Origin: Cervus elaphus
Lineage: Eukaryota > Chordata > Mammalia > Artiodactyla > Cervidae
Reading direction: 5' to 3'
Assembly: GCF_910594005.1 (NCBI RefSeq)
Contig: NC_057832.1
Span: forward strand, 99,335,152 to 99,399,151
DNA length: 64,000 nt
Each line of letters begins with the position of its first letter. The stretch's first letter is position 1. The notes beneath the pieces were generated by a model that saw nothing but the letters and a program-made list of their open reading frames with translations, was not told where the DNA came from and ran no database searches. Both the position numbers and the translations under genes were made by a program. Of this stretch, positions 18,993-29,465 are shown piece by piece.

Positions 18993-19201
18993 CTTGTGCT
19001 TAGTCATGCAGTCGCGTCTGACTCTGTGCAACCCCGTGGACTGTACCAAGCCAGACTCCTCTGTCCATGGGATTCTCCAGGCAAAAAGACTGGAGTGGGT
19101 TGCCATGCCTTCCTCCAGGGGATCTTCCCAACCCAGGGATCGAACCCAGATCTCTCACATTGCAAGTGGATTCTTTACCGTCTGAGCCACCAGGGAAGCC
19201 C
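18993..19201 (-). mobile_element. Bov-tA SINE
   Basis: Near full-length minus copy from the tail (TTAGTCATGCAGTCGCGTCT) to the head (GAGCCACCAGGGAAGCCCC). No clear TSD. Confidence 0.85.
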
Positions 19202-19261
19202 CTGTTCTCTGCTGCCTCTCCTCTAATTCAGAAGGGGCAGAGGAACGAGTTTTCTGTAGCA

Positions 19262-19375
19262 ACAAACTTCAGAGAAGCGAAATGACTTGCCCACAACCTC
19301 ATAGCTAGTAGGTAACAGACAGTGGGCCCAGGGCCTTCCTAACTCTGCAGTCCAGACTCTTTCTGCTCTTAGGTC
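19262..19375 (+). repeat. MIR SINE fragment
   Basis: MIR 3' half: AGCGAAATGACTTGCCCACA, CATAGCTAGTAGGTAACAGA, then CTGCAGTCCAGACTCTTT. It may be the continuation of the MIR at 18700 split by the Bov-tA. Confidence 0.6.
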
Positions 19376-19504
19376 TGACTTTTGGTTTTTCCTCCTATCC
19401 AGGTTGCCCATGCTGTGTTCCCTCTGACCTCCCCACATCCCCTTGTGCTTGCCCACCTTGCTTATTCTTGCCATCACTGTTCTTCTCAACAGTAGTAGAG
19501 CTAA

Positions 19505-20560
19505 TTTCTTTCTTTTTTTTTAAATTGAAGTATAGTTGATTTACAATGTGTTAGTTTCAGATGTACAGCAAAATGATTCAATTACATATATATGTATGTT
19601 TTTCAGATTCCTTTTCATTATAGATTATTATAAGATATTGAATATAGTTCCCTGTGCTACACAGTAAGACCTTGTTGTTTATAATTAATAGTGGATTTTT
19701 TTTTAAATAGTGGATTTTATATATAATCCCAAACTACTAATTTATCCTTCCCTGCCTTTCCCCTTTGGTAATCATAAATTTGCTTGTCTGTGAGTCTATT
19801 TCTGTTTTGTAAGTAAGTTCATTTGTATCTTTTTTTTTTTTTTTTGGATTCCATGAATGATACCATGTGATATTTGTCTTTCTCTGACTTACTTAGTATG
19901 AGAATCTCTAAGTCTATCCAGTAGCTTCAAATGGCATTGTTTCATTCTTTTTTATGGCTGAGTTTTATATATATATATATACACACACACACCCCCCATC
20001 CTTTTTATCCATTCATCTGTTGATGGACATTTAGCTTGCTTCCATGTCTGTCTACTGTAAATAGACCTGCTATGAACAGTGGGGTGCACGTATCTTTTCA
20101 AATTAGTTTTCATCATTTACAGATATATGCCCAGGAATGGGATTGCTGGATCATATGTTATTTTTAGTTTTTTAAGGAATCTCCATACTGTTTTCCATAG
20201 TGACTACACCACCTCACATTCCCACCAACTATATAGAAGGATTCCCTTTTCTTCACATTCTCCAGCATCTATTATTTGTAGGCTTGTTTTTTGGCCACAC
20301 CAATGGCTTGCAGGCTCTTAGTTCCCCTATCAGGGATCCAGCTTGGGCTCCAGCAGTGAAAACGCCAAGTCCTAACCTCTGATTTGCCAGGGAATTCCCT
20401 ATTTGTAGGGTTTTTGTGTGTGTGTGTGTGATGACTGGTGTGAGGTGATACTTCATTGTAGTTTTTATTTTCATTTTTCTAATAATTAGAAGTGTTGAGC
20501 ATCTTGTGTCTGTTGGCCATCTGTATGTCTTCAGTAGCAGAGCTATTTTTAAACCTTATC
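19505..20560 (-). mobile_element. L1 3' end and ORF2 remnant, minus
   Basis: Long reversed L1: AATTGAAGTATAGTTGATTT at its 3' end, the complement of PRNGIAGSY-type ORF2 sequence around 20110-20200, with a (TA)n(CA)n run at 19967-19992. Interrupted by a CHR SINE. Confidence 0.8.
20283..20400 (-). mobile_element. CHR SINE nested in L1, with TSD
   Basis: Complement of CHR (GGATCCAGCTTGGGCTCCAG to TTTGCCAGGGAATTCCCT). ATTTGTAGG at 20274-20282 and 20401-20409 marks the target. Confidence 0.85.
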
Positions 20561-21180
20561 CATAGCAGTATTCAAAACAATAAAAATGATCAGTGTTGTC
20601 TAATGATCTTTTTTTGAAACAAGGGGAAATGTTAAACGATTTTCTTTCTGTCTCCATGTACATCCCCTCCATCTCTTCTTTCTTTAGTTGTATTATAACG
20701 GTGTGTTGGAGGAGTTTCTTCTGAGTTTTAAAAAGCTGAGAGGTGTTACCGGTCTGTGGAGGCTGATAGACTCTGTGACCACTAGAGGACACCGTGAGCC
20801 TACCTTTTATGAACGCTGGCCAGGCAGCTGTTGGAAGTCTGAAATTTTATGGACACTCACAGACCAATTGTTATTTTTTATAGGAGTGCCAAATCTTGTG
20901 ACTGAGCAACAGTGGCCACTTTCTTACCAAAACTCTTGAGTTAGACTCCTGAAAGAAACTCCTCAGGGTCCAAGAGGAACTTGGTTGGGGGATTCCCTGT
21001 GGCTGTCCTGTTGTCAACACCTCAAGCTGGCTCCGCCCTCAGCAGCTCTATTGGGCCCCTCTTACCCCTCTCAAACTCAGTCATCCATCTTCCCAGGTTG
21101 TAAGACCTGCCTCTGTTGGTTCCAGATTCTTGTAAGCAGTATGTCCACTGCTCCAACCCTTCCTCTGCCTGTGTGTGTCT
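20561..21180. other. intergenic, apparently unique
   Basis: No gene or recent repeat recognised. Holds a CTCF-like core at 20779 (listed separately). Confidence 0.5.
20779..20792 (+). promoter_or_regulatory. candidate CTCF core motif
   Basis: CCACTAGAGGACAC fits the CTCF core consensus except for one base (A where G is usual in GGGC). It lies about midway between the SMO 3' end and the AHCYL2 promoter in non-repeat DNA. Motif resemblance only. Confidence 0.35.
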
Positions 21181-21600
21181 TTTTTTTTTTTTTAATCTAA
21201 GAAATTGAAAAGATACAGAAAAACACAAGGAACAACCTAATTAAACACCCATATTCCCACTACCCAGAAAAATTTTAAAATGTAAAAAAAAAAAACCTTT
21301 AAAAAATGTACCATATTTTCTTCCAACCTACATTTATGAAGAAATAAAGTAAAACAAATTTAGCTAAGTCCACTTTGACCAACACCCCTATTCCATTTTT
21401 CCTCCCACTTTCCCCTTCCTCAACCAACAAAACAACTGTCTGAATTTAGTGGGTTTTCTTTCAGTTCATTTTTATATTTTCACATGTGCAAATGAAGCTA
21501 TGCATCCATAAACTATGTATTGCTTTTGACAGCTTTTTAATTTTTTAATTATATTTTTTATTGAAGTATAGTTGATTTACAGTATTCCATTGATTTCCAG
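21181..21600 (-). repeat. old L1-like sequence, minus
   Basis: A-rich and T-rich text resembling old L1 3' regions elsewhere in the window (for example 25900), then a short L1 3' terminus (TTGAAGTATAGTTGATTTAC) at about 21560. Confidence 0.5.
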
Positions 21601-21726
21601 TGTCCAGTACTACTGGAGTGGGTTGACATTTCCTTCTCCAGGGGGACTTCCTGACCCAGGGATAGAACCTGGGTCTCCTGTATTGCACATGGATTCTTTA
21701 CCAACTGAGCCACCAAGGAAACCCCA
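21601..21726 (-). mobile_element. Bov-tA SINE, truncated
   Basis: Minus copy of the head two-thirds of Bov-tA (ACTGGAGTGGGTTGACATTT to GAGCCACCAAGGAAACCCC) directly abutting the L1 3' end. Confidence 0.8.
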
Positions 21727-22390
21727 CAATGATTCGTATCTTTATAGATTAGACTCCATTTAAAGTTATTTCAAAATAATGTCTATAATTCCCTGTTTTG
21801 TACAATAGAGTTTTGCCTGCTTTTAAAGTTTGAATTTCATCTCAGTTATATGCATGATATAGTTTGAAAAGTCAAATAGTTCTACATCTTTCCAATATGG
21901 AGGATAAGGACTTAGCTCTTTTTCACCCTCCCTACTAGGAGGAAAAAGGAGGTGGAGTGGGGAGGAGTCAGTAGTGACAGTTTTGAAAGCTGGAAAGCAA
22001 ATGAGTGATATTTAATTTGACAGACTTGAAAAACTAAAAGTTTTAGCCAGCAATAGGGAAAACTTATATTGCAGCACCCCTAAAAGCTTCTGAATTGGAG
22101 GCAGCAGGTACTTCAGAAGGTAGAAATGAAAGCAGGAGGATTGGTCTCTGATCCCCTCTAACCCTGAACATTCTGATGACTGCCCTTCCCAAATCTGTAT
22201 GGTTGTCAGTTCATTCTCTAGAGAAGGCAAAAAGAGGGTCTGTAGCACTTGAAGGCAGTATCTTCTGGCTTCCTGAAGTTCATTTTAAGAAGTTCATTAT
22301 CTTTCTAACTATTGAGTTTTTGTAAAAATGCTCCTTGACCCACTCCAGACATTTGAAGGATTGTCTCTTGGTCCCCAGAATTTTGAAATT
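21727..22390. other. intergenic, no feature seen
   Basis: AT-rich sequence; no gene or assignable repeat. Confidence 0.4.
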
Positions 22391-22406
22391 TAACAATGAT
22401 GTATAT

Positions 22407-22543
22407 GGGGACTTCCTTGACAGTCCAGTGGTTAACACTCCTACTGTAGAGGGTGTGGGTTCGATCCCTGGTCAAAAATCCTTCATGCTACATGGCCCAG
22501 CCAAAAAAAAAAAAATCAAAAACAAAACCAACCAAACAAAAAA
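22407..22543 (+). mobile_element. CHR SINE with 14-bp TSD
   Basis: Head GGGGACTTCCTTGACAGTCC, B-box GGTTCGATCCC, and a long irregular A-rich tail. ACAATGATGTMTAT at 22393-22406 and 22544-22557 is the duplication (one mismatch). Confidence 0.9.
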
Positions 22544-22879
22544 ACAATGATGTCTATTAAGGTAGGTCTATTTTCATCCATTGGGTTGGGTACCTAGTGG
22601 CCCCCTTCATTATCGAAATTCTCATTTTTCAGCTTTGGGAAATTTTTTGAGTTATTTCTTTGATGAATCTGCCCTCCCCCACCTCTAGTTTTCTGTTACC
22701 TTTCTGGCACTCGTATTATTTGGTCTTATTGGACTGGCCCTCAAATTCATCTTCTTTTCTATTTTTTTGAATTAGAGGAAAAAATGTATTAAAGATCTGA
22801 AAAACAATTCATAAGAGATTGACTTTTCCAGAAAACTGTGGCTATGAAATCCATTGAACCTATCATGTTAAAATGTGCA

Positions 22880-22945
22880 TTAGATACAACTAACACAAAA
22901 TTGTAAATCAACCATACTTCAAAAACAGAAAAAAGAAAGAAGCCA
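22880..22945 (+). mobile_element. L1 3' terminus
   Basis: Short L1 3' end ACACAAAATTGTAAATCAAC CATACTTCAAAAACAG followed by an A-rich tail. Confidence 0.5.
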
Positions 22946-22994
22946 GCATTATTCAACAATCTGAGAAAGATAAACTGCATCTTTCCTATTTTTA

Positions 22995-23130
22995 ATTTCT
23001 TTCTATCTTTTTTTTTGGGGGGGGAGTCAGTATAGCTTGTGGGATCTTTGTTCCCCAATCAGGTATTGAACTAGGGTCCTTAGCACTGAAAGTGCAGAGT
23101 CCTAACCAGTAGACCACCAGGGAATTCCCA
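22995..23130 (-). mobile_element. CHR SINE
   Basis: Complement of CHR (GGGATCTTTGTTCCCCAATC to ACCACCAGGGAATTCCCA), with a T/G-rich left end. Confidence 0.85.
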
Positions 23131-23668
23131 ATTTCTCCCTCTTTTTATTTTTTGAGTTTTAAATATTTTCTGTTAGTATGCTTTCATTTTAAAGGTCTCA
23201 TGTTTGTTTCCTGAATGGTCATTTCTTGAAACAGCATGTTCTTTCACAAATACAATATCTTAAGTCTCTGAGGATATTAATGAGTTTTGAGGGGGTCATG
23301 ATTTCTTCTTGATGCGTAGCCTCTTGTTTTCTCCCAGTTGTTTTTTTCTGTTTGCTTATGTTGGTCTCTGTCTTCCATATTAGTTTTCTTTGTATTTCTG
23401 GTGACTTTATCTGCTCATACTAAGAGTGTGGCACTAAGTAGTTCTCTGGAAACTCTGCAAATGTAGGTATGGTCTTCACTACGGGTGATCTGGTCGGCCT
23501 ATTTCCTTGGGGGAACTCTTGATGTTTATCTTCAAGTTTTCTCTATTGGACTAGCCAGATACCTTAGAGAAGTTCTTCCAGTCTTCTGCATGGACAATAC
23601 ATTTCTGCCTGTCAGGGTCTGGAAGCTGAATGAGCCAGGTGAAAAAAGAAGTTCTGTTGTCTCATTAT
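23131..23668. other. intergenic, no clear feature
   Basis: T-rich; may contain decayed LINE sequence. The ORF at 23485-23727 ends inside the BovB element and has no known domain. Confidence 0.4.
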
Positions 23669-23669
23669 C

Positions 23670-24570
23670 AGTTCAGGTCAGTTCAGTCACTCAGTCGTGT
23701 CCAACTCTTTGCGACCCCATCAACTGAGCACACCAGGCTTCCCTGTCCATCACTAACTCCTGAAGCTTGTTCAAACTCATCTCCATTGAGTCAGTGATGC
23801 CATCCAACCATCTCATCCTCTGTCATCCCCTTCTCCTCCTGCCTTTAATCTTTCCTAGCATCAGGGCTTTTCCAATGAGTCAGTTCTTCCCATCAGGTGA
23901 CCAAAGGATTGGAGTTTCAGCTTCAACATCAGTCCTTCCAGTGAATATTCAGGACTGATTTCCTTTAGGATGGATTGCTTGGATCTCCTTGCAGTCCAAG
24001 GGATTCTCGAGTCTTCTCCAACACCACAGTTCAAAAGCATCAATTCTTCAGCACTCAGCTTTCTTTATTGTCCAACTTTCACATCCATACATGACTACTG
24101 GAAAAACCATAGCTTTGACTAGATGGACCACTGTTGGCAAAGTAATGTCTCTGCTTTGTAGTATGCTGACTAGGTTGGTCATAGCTTTTCTTCCAAGGAG
24201 CAATCTTTTAATTTCATGGCTGCAGTCACCATCTGCAGTGATTTTGGAGCCAAAAAAAAATAAAGTCTCTCACTGTTTCCACTGTTTCCCCATGTATTTG
24301 CCATGAAATGATGGGACCAGATGCCATGATCTTAGTTTTTTTAATGTTGAGTTTTAAGCCAACTTTTTCACTCTCTTCTTTCAGTTTCAAGAGGCTCTTT
24401 AGTTCTTCACTTTCTACCATAAGGGTGGTGTCATCTGCATATCTGAGGTTTTTTATATTTCTCCCAGCAATCTTGATTCCAGCTTGTGCTTCATCCAGTC
24501 CAGCATTTCTCATGATGTACTCTGCATATAAGTTAAATAAGCAGGGTGACAATATACAGCTTTGATGTAC
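23670..24570 (-). mobile_element. BovB LINE 3' copy with RT remnant
   Basis: About 0.9 kb, minus orientation, from the (CAGTT)-rich 3' end at 23670 to inside the reverse transcriptase. The minus strand at 24226-24552 is open and keeps the RT catalytic box (YADD) preceded by LFNLYAEYIMRNAGLDE. 5'-truncated, interrupted by frameshifts, not functional. Confidence 0.92.
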
Positions 24571-25440
24571 TCCTTTTCATAAACTAAATAGTTCATAAAC
24601 CTGTGCTTAGTTATCCTGTTTTCATTATGGTATTTCCACCTTCAGCTGTGCCTAGTGTCCCTCAGTAATAAGATGGAGGAAGCAGGTGTGTAGGACGAAG
24701 TTGAGAATGGGTGAGGAATGTGCCCTTATGTGTGGCCTCAAGCAGAGGATGGTGCCTGGATAAAGAAAGGATGAATATCAGTTTCTTTCCAGTGCTCCAA
24801 CTCCTTATGTTTTGTAACCACATCCCGTTGAAAAATTAGTTCATTCCCTCAGTAATCAAGTCTAATGGCCATCCAGGTAGGCAGCTGCTGCCTAAGAGCT
24901 TCAACACATGCCAGGTGGCTGTACCACAGCTCCCTTGTGCATTAGGGGGAAGAAAGAAATCAGTTACAGAGCTGCTAATCTCTTCTCCGACAGCTGGGGG
25001 ATGAAGCTCTGAGCTGGTTCTTTATAACAGGAAGGAAATTCTGAAAGCCAGAGTGTGAAGAGAAAGCTTAAGAAGCCCTTGCGTCTGGTGGACTTGTGGG
25101 CTTTGTGGAAATGGCAGTGCTCAAATGCCTTCTCACTCAGTGGTACAAAGTTTGAAGGCCGGGATACAAAAGATTCAATTCAGGGTAGGACAACTCCACA
25201 AATGAACAGATTTCCAAGATACTAGTAGCACCAGGAAGATCAAGACAGGTGATTTCTCCCTCTCTTTTTTGCCAGGGTAAAAATAATCACTCCAAATCTA
25301 GATGTCCAATGGCCTTCTGGGGTTGTCAGGGCTATCACTTACTCTCTGAACAACCATAAACCATAAGTTCCCTTCTGCCTCAGTTTCACTGAGAACAGAG
25401 AAGAAATGATCTACCCTATAATCTGTCGGAGTCAACTGTG
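24571..25440. other. intergenic, apparently unique
   Basis: No gene or repeat recognised in about 870 bp of mid-GC sequence. Confidence 0.5.
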
Positions 25441-25444
25441 TTTT

Positions 25445-26061
25445 AATATATTATTTTTCTCAAGTATTCTTTATATAGTTAAAATCTAATAGAACGTGCA
25501 ATCTGTCTCCTGCTTTTTAACTTATTTTATCACAAGCATTTATTTCCCTTTATCATTAAAAAAAAGTTCTTGGCCAACTTAATTTTTTAAAGGTTGTAAC
25601 CATTTCCCTGGGCTTCCCTCCCTGGTAGCTCAGTGGTAAAGAATCTGCCTGTCAAGGTAGGAGATACAGGTTCGAACCCTGGGTTAGGAAGATCCCCTGG
25701 AGTAGGAAATGGCAACCCACTCCACTACTCTTGCCTAGGAAATCCCATGGACAGAGAAACCTGATGGCAGACCATAGGGTCACAAAAGAGTCAGGACATG
25801 ACTTAGCGACTAAACAACCATTCCCCTATTGTTGGATATTAGTTTCAGATACCTTTTCATTATTAAAAATTAAACTGCCATAAATGCCTTTACGTTTACA
25901 CCTTTTAAAATAAATTTTAAATTTAAAAATAATACAGAAAAATACAAAGTAAAAAATCCCAAAAAACTCACCCCAAATCCCATCACTTAAGGAAATCACT
26001 ATTCATATTTTAGTTAGTATTCCTCTTTGCTGATATACTTATTTGAATTTTACATTATATC
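25445..26061 (-). repeat. old L1 LINE, minus
   Basis: AT-rich reversed L1 3' sequence (CCTGCTTTTTAACTTATTTT and later AATACAGAAAAATACAAAGT), split by the Bov-tA at 25610. Confidence 0.55.
25610..25815 (+). mobile_element. Bov-tA SINE with TSD
   Basis: Near complete: head GGGCTTCCCTCCCTGGTAGC, B-box GGTTCGAACCC, tail GACATGACTTAGCGACTAAA. AACCATTTCCCT (25598) and AACCATTCCCCT (25816) are the duplication. Confidence 0.9.
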
Positions 26062-26609
26062 CCTGAAACTGAGCAAGACTCTGTGGGACCCTCTTCCGGA
26101 CAAAAGCTCTTCCATGTCCTCTGTTTCTTGTTTGTAATTAAAAAAAAAAAAAAAAAGACTTTAATCTTTTAGGTACTCCCCAAATCCCAAACAGCAGGCT
26201 CAAGCATTTAACAGGACAATAGAGTCACAGGACTCATAGTTCCTCCTGAAGAGATATAGGTAATAATCTGATACATATCTCTGAGCTCTTCTACAGAACC
26301 TAAAACCCCCTACCCAGGCAGATGATGGTGAGCGCATGCATGTGACCACAAGTATGTGTACCGTAGACACGTTGGAACCAGAAGGTTGAGATTCCCCAGA
26401 CATCCAGACATCGTCCAATCAGAATAGTCACACATTGGCAGCCCTCACCCCAAATTTTGTCTATGTGGGAGTTCGGGTTTTCTTGAGCATTAGCTCCCTC
26501 TTGTGCCTGGCACTCTGTAATAAACATTTCTGTGCTCCAAACTCTGACATTTTGGTTTATTTTACCTCTTTGTGCCACTAGCATGCAAACTTAGGTTGGA
26601 CATCTATTA
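26062..26609 (+). mobile_element. probable endogenous retroviral LTR
   Basis: Starts with TGAAACTGAGCAAGACTCTG, has a CCAAT box at about 26415 (GTCCAATCAGAA), an AATAAA at 26519-26524 and a U5-like end finishing near GGTTGGACA. This layout and the text resemble a bovine ERV LTR I remember as BTLTR1. No internal retroviral genes adjoin, so it is solitary or a fragment; no target duplication was found. An A16 run lies at about 26140. Confidence 0.55.
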
Positions 26610-26621
26610 GAATTCACAGAG

Positions 26622-26735
26622 TGGGAATTCCCTGGTGGTTGGGTGGTTAGGACTCACTACTTCACTGCTGAAGGCCCGGGGTTCAATTCCTGAACTAAGA
26701 TCCCACAAGCTGAACGGAGGGGCAAAGAGAAAAGG
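26622..26735 (+). mobile_element. CHR SINE at LTR edge
   Basis: Head GGGAATTCCCTGGTGGTTGG, then GGGGTTCAATTCCTG and an AG-rich tail. AGAATTCACAG (26609) and AGAATTATCAG (26750) are a probable TSD. Confidence 0.85.
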
Positions 26736-26797
26736 AGAAGAAAGAAAAGAGAATTATCAGGGCAAAAGAATTAAGCTTAAGGCAACGTGTAATTCTT

Positions 26798-26843
26798 TTG
26801 TCGTTGTTGTTTAGTCGCTAAGTGGTGTCTGACTCTTTAGCCT
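26798..26843 (-). mobile_element. BovB/Bov-A2 3' end fragment
   Basis: About 45 bp of the SINE/LINE terminal sequence (GTTTAGTCGCTAAGTGGTGT CTGACTCTTT). Confidence 0.6.
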
Positions 26844-27306
26844 TAAAATTTCTTACCTAGTAATACCGAACTTCTATTTTTTTGGAATGTTCTAGAAATC
26901 ACCACAGAACGTAAGGTCTTATTTTATTCTTTCTAAAAACAAAGCCATTAAAGTTCAGAAAGGTGTTAGGGTTCCCTTTCACTGAGGCAGAAAAATCAAG
27001 TCACTTTAAGCCTGAGGCCAGCACTCTCCCCACGTGATGCCGCTTTTCCTTTAAATGCCTGCTTACGTGATCCTAGACTAGCACACAGGGAGGAAATGTA
27101 CACTGTCAACGTAGAGAGTCCTTTCTTCCCCCACCTTCCCAGGCGGAGGGTTTCTAGTGTTGTCGCCCCGGAAGCCCCAGTTCCTCTGGAGACTTTCTCT
27201 TCCTCATGTCCTTTGTCGTGTCACCCGTTCTCACTCCTTTCCGTTAGTCGCCTGGACTAGAGCTCCACTACTACTACAGAATCCCGCTAGCCGGAAGGAG
27301 ACAGGG

Positions 27307-27328
27307 ACTACAATTTCCAGGGGGCACT
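27307..27328 (+). promoter_or_regulatory. AHCYL2: ZNF143-like and CTCF-like motif pair
   Basis: ACTACAATTTCCAG (27307-27320) is one base from the ZNF143/SBS consensus ACTACAATTCCCA, and overlapping CCAGGGGGCACT (27317-27328) matches the CTCF core CCAGGGGGC. Lies about 330 bp before the start codon. Confidence 0.45.
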
Positions 27329-27654
27329 GCGGCCCCGCCCTCGGCAGCGCGCAGTGGTGGTCGGGGGCTGAGGTCCCACGGTGTTTTCGCCGCGTGCGGC
27401 CCTGAGCAAGCGCACTACAGGTTCCGTGGCACCACGCGCGCGAGCTGGCAGGGTCGGGTTGGGCGGGGCGGGGCGGGGCGGGGAGGGAGAGGCCGGGGCT
27501 GGCTGGAGAGTTGGCGGGCGGGCAGAGGAAGGGGGTGGGAGTGGAGGCGATGGAGGGGAGGAGTGGGGGAATGGGGGAGGGAAGGGGAAGGGAGGCGGGA
27601 GGCGGGGCCGAGCCGGAGCTAGAGTCTGAGCCGGCGGTTGCAGTGGAGGCGGTG

Positions 27655-28017
27655 ATGTCGGTGCAGGTCGTGTCAGCAGCTGCTGCCGCGAAGGTGCCTG
27701 AGGTGGAGCTGAAGGACCTGAGCCCCTCCGAGGCGGAGCCGCAGCTGGGACTGAGCACAGCGGCCGTGAGCGCCATGGCCCCCCCAGCGGGTGGCGGGGA
27801 CCCTGAAGCTCCAGCTCCGGCGGCGGAGCGGCCCCCGGCCCCCGGTCCAGGATCGGGGCCCGCCGCGGCTCTCAGCCCGGCCGCTGGGAAAGTGCCTCAG
27901 GCGTCGGCCATGAAGCGGAGCGACCCTCATCACCAGCATCAGAGGCACCGCGACGGCGGCGAGGCCCTGGTCAGCCCCGACGGCACCGTCACCGAGGCGC
28001 CGCGCACAGTCAAGAAG
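27655..28017 (+). CDS. AHCYL2: AHCYL2 exon 1 (S-adenosylhomocysteine hydrolase-like 2), 3' partial
   Basis: First coding exon of AHCYL2 (long-IRBIT): 121 codons from ATG at 27655 to the donor GTATTG after codon VKK. The family is AHCY-like but not known to hydrolyse S-adenosylhomocysteine; its unique N-terminus regulates IP3 receptors and bicarbonate transport. This exon encodes that Ala/Pro-rich, probably disordered N-terminus (MSVQVVSAAAAAKVPEVEL on), then MKRSDPHHQHQRHRDGGEAL and TVTEAPRTVKK. From memory it differs from human at only about three positions. The AHCY-like NAD-binding body is encoded by exons beyond 64000. Start codon chosen by identity to the known protein; the frame is open upstream, with ATGs at 27550 and 27571. 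Confidence 0.95.
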
Positions 28018-28110
28018 GTATTGGGGCCGGGCTGCCTCTTTCGGAGAGGGAGGGTGGTGGGGAACCGCAGATCCTCTCGGCGCGGCGGCACCACTCTCCA
28101 CGCCCTCCCT

Positions 28111-29345
28111 TCTGATGCTGGAAGTAGAGACATCTCTTTTCCCCTTAAACCCACTCTCTCAGAGATGCCCGCACCCGGGCCCCAGTGCTGGGGGGCGAAG
28201 ACTCCAGGTGGTACGGCCGTACTTCTCTGGGAATAACATGGAGGTAGCGCCCTCCCTTACTACTTGGAATAGGCTGGGAGAGGAGAGGCACCTCGTATTA
28301 CACCTCTCTGTACTCCTAACCTACTCCCGTGTGTGTTTTCCAGACTGTCGGGGAGAAGACCCAGATGGTGTAGAAAAGCCTTACTGCTTCTGCGAGTTCA
28401 CCCAGTAATAAGGGTTGAAAGAGCTTTTCCGTTTGGACATCTTTTCTGTAAGGAGTAGTTACCTCGCGTTGAGATCCTCAGTTGTCTGTTTCTTTACAGA
28501 AGATGACTCTCTGCCTTTCTGTGGCCAGGCGCTTCCATCTAGCAGTACTGATGCCGTGCCCTTCGTTCCACATACTGCAAGATCCTTAGGTTTTCTCTGA
28601 AAGTAGAAGGGTAATAGGGTAATGGAGAGATTCACTTCACTCTCCTCTCTTCAGAGGTTTGTCCTCTCAGTTCAGTAGTTGGTCACTAGGATTATTAGAC
28701 TGTGTATGAAGAGAATGATTGTTTTTATTGGTTCTTTTATTATGGTCCGTAAGTGTTAGGAAGAAATGCTTCTACTTTTGGGAAAGGCGATCTCTGTCAG
28801 ATTTTCTGTCTCAACTGCCAGCTTCTTTCAGATATAGTTTTGAAGAGGCAGTAGTCTCAGAACACCAAGGAGTAGATGTGCCTGAATGTTTGATATTCTC
28901 AGTATTACCCTTGCAATGGCTGTCTGTGGTGTCCTCTCAGAAAGCAAATCAGTACAGAGAAAAATGGCAGATATTGCAAAAACAGGGTTGTAGATTATCA
29001 CTGTAATTTCCGAGGTATTATGCAAACACAGAGATATACAGGGTTTTTCTTTTTGTAAATGATTTATCAGAACAGCAAGAAAGTGATGTGAAATCTGCAT
29101 TGGTTTCACTGTGCAGGGCTCAGCTGAGTTGAAACCTTGTATCCAGCCTAACTTTGATTGTAATAGCCTCATTATTAAGGTGTAAATCAGAGAACTCTTG
29201 CATTCTAATTACTAAAATATAGTGATAACATCAGAGGCAAGGGTAAAGGAATTTGTTTAATGATGCTTTAGGACAATGTCTTTCTCATTTGCGTTATGAA
29301 ACTCCTCTGGGAAGAATTATTGGGGGAAAGGAGAGGCAGCATGGG
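28111..29345. other. intron sequence, apparently unique
   Basis: No repeat or exon recognised. Short ORFs only. Confidence 0.5.
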
Positions 29346-29349
29346 CACC

Positions 29350-29465
29350 ATGGCTTCCCTTGTGGCTCAGCCGGTAAAGAATCTGCCTGTAATGCAGGAG
29401 ACCCCCTGGGTCTGGAAGCTCTGCTGGAGAAGGGATAGGCTTCCCACTCTAGTATTCTTCAGCTT
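29350..29465 (+). mobile_element. Bov-tA head fragment
   Basis: 5' half of a Bov-tA (GGCTTCCCTTGTGGCTCAGC, then CACTCTAGTATTCTT) immediately followed by a second, complete copy, so a dimer-like arrangement. Confidence 0.8.

Larger units (their letters stand above)
27290..28110 (+). promoter_or_regulatory. AHCYL2: AHCYL2 promoter CpG island
   Basis: Abrupt rise in G+C and CpG density covering the 5' flank, the first exon and the start of intron 1. Contains a run of GC boxes (27460-27484, four GGCGGGG units) typical of Sp1 sites, and no evident TATA box, as expected of a housekeeping-type promoter with dispersed start sites. Confidence 0.85.

Noticed and set aside
27231..27776. 181-codon minus-strand ORF over the CpG island
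   Set aside because: Low-complexity Ser/Pro/Ala translation of GC-rich DNA opposite AHCYL2 exon 1; typical chance ORF. A divergent transcript is possible but not shown.
28411..29006. Second AHCYL2 coding exon or alternative first exon downstream of the CpG island
   Set aside because: ORFs at 28115-29006 show no similarity to AHCYL2 and no convincing splice signals in frame.
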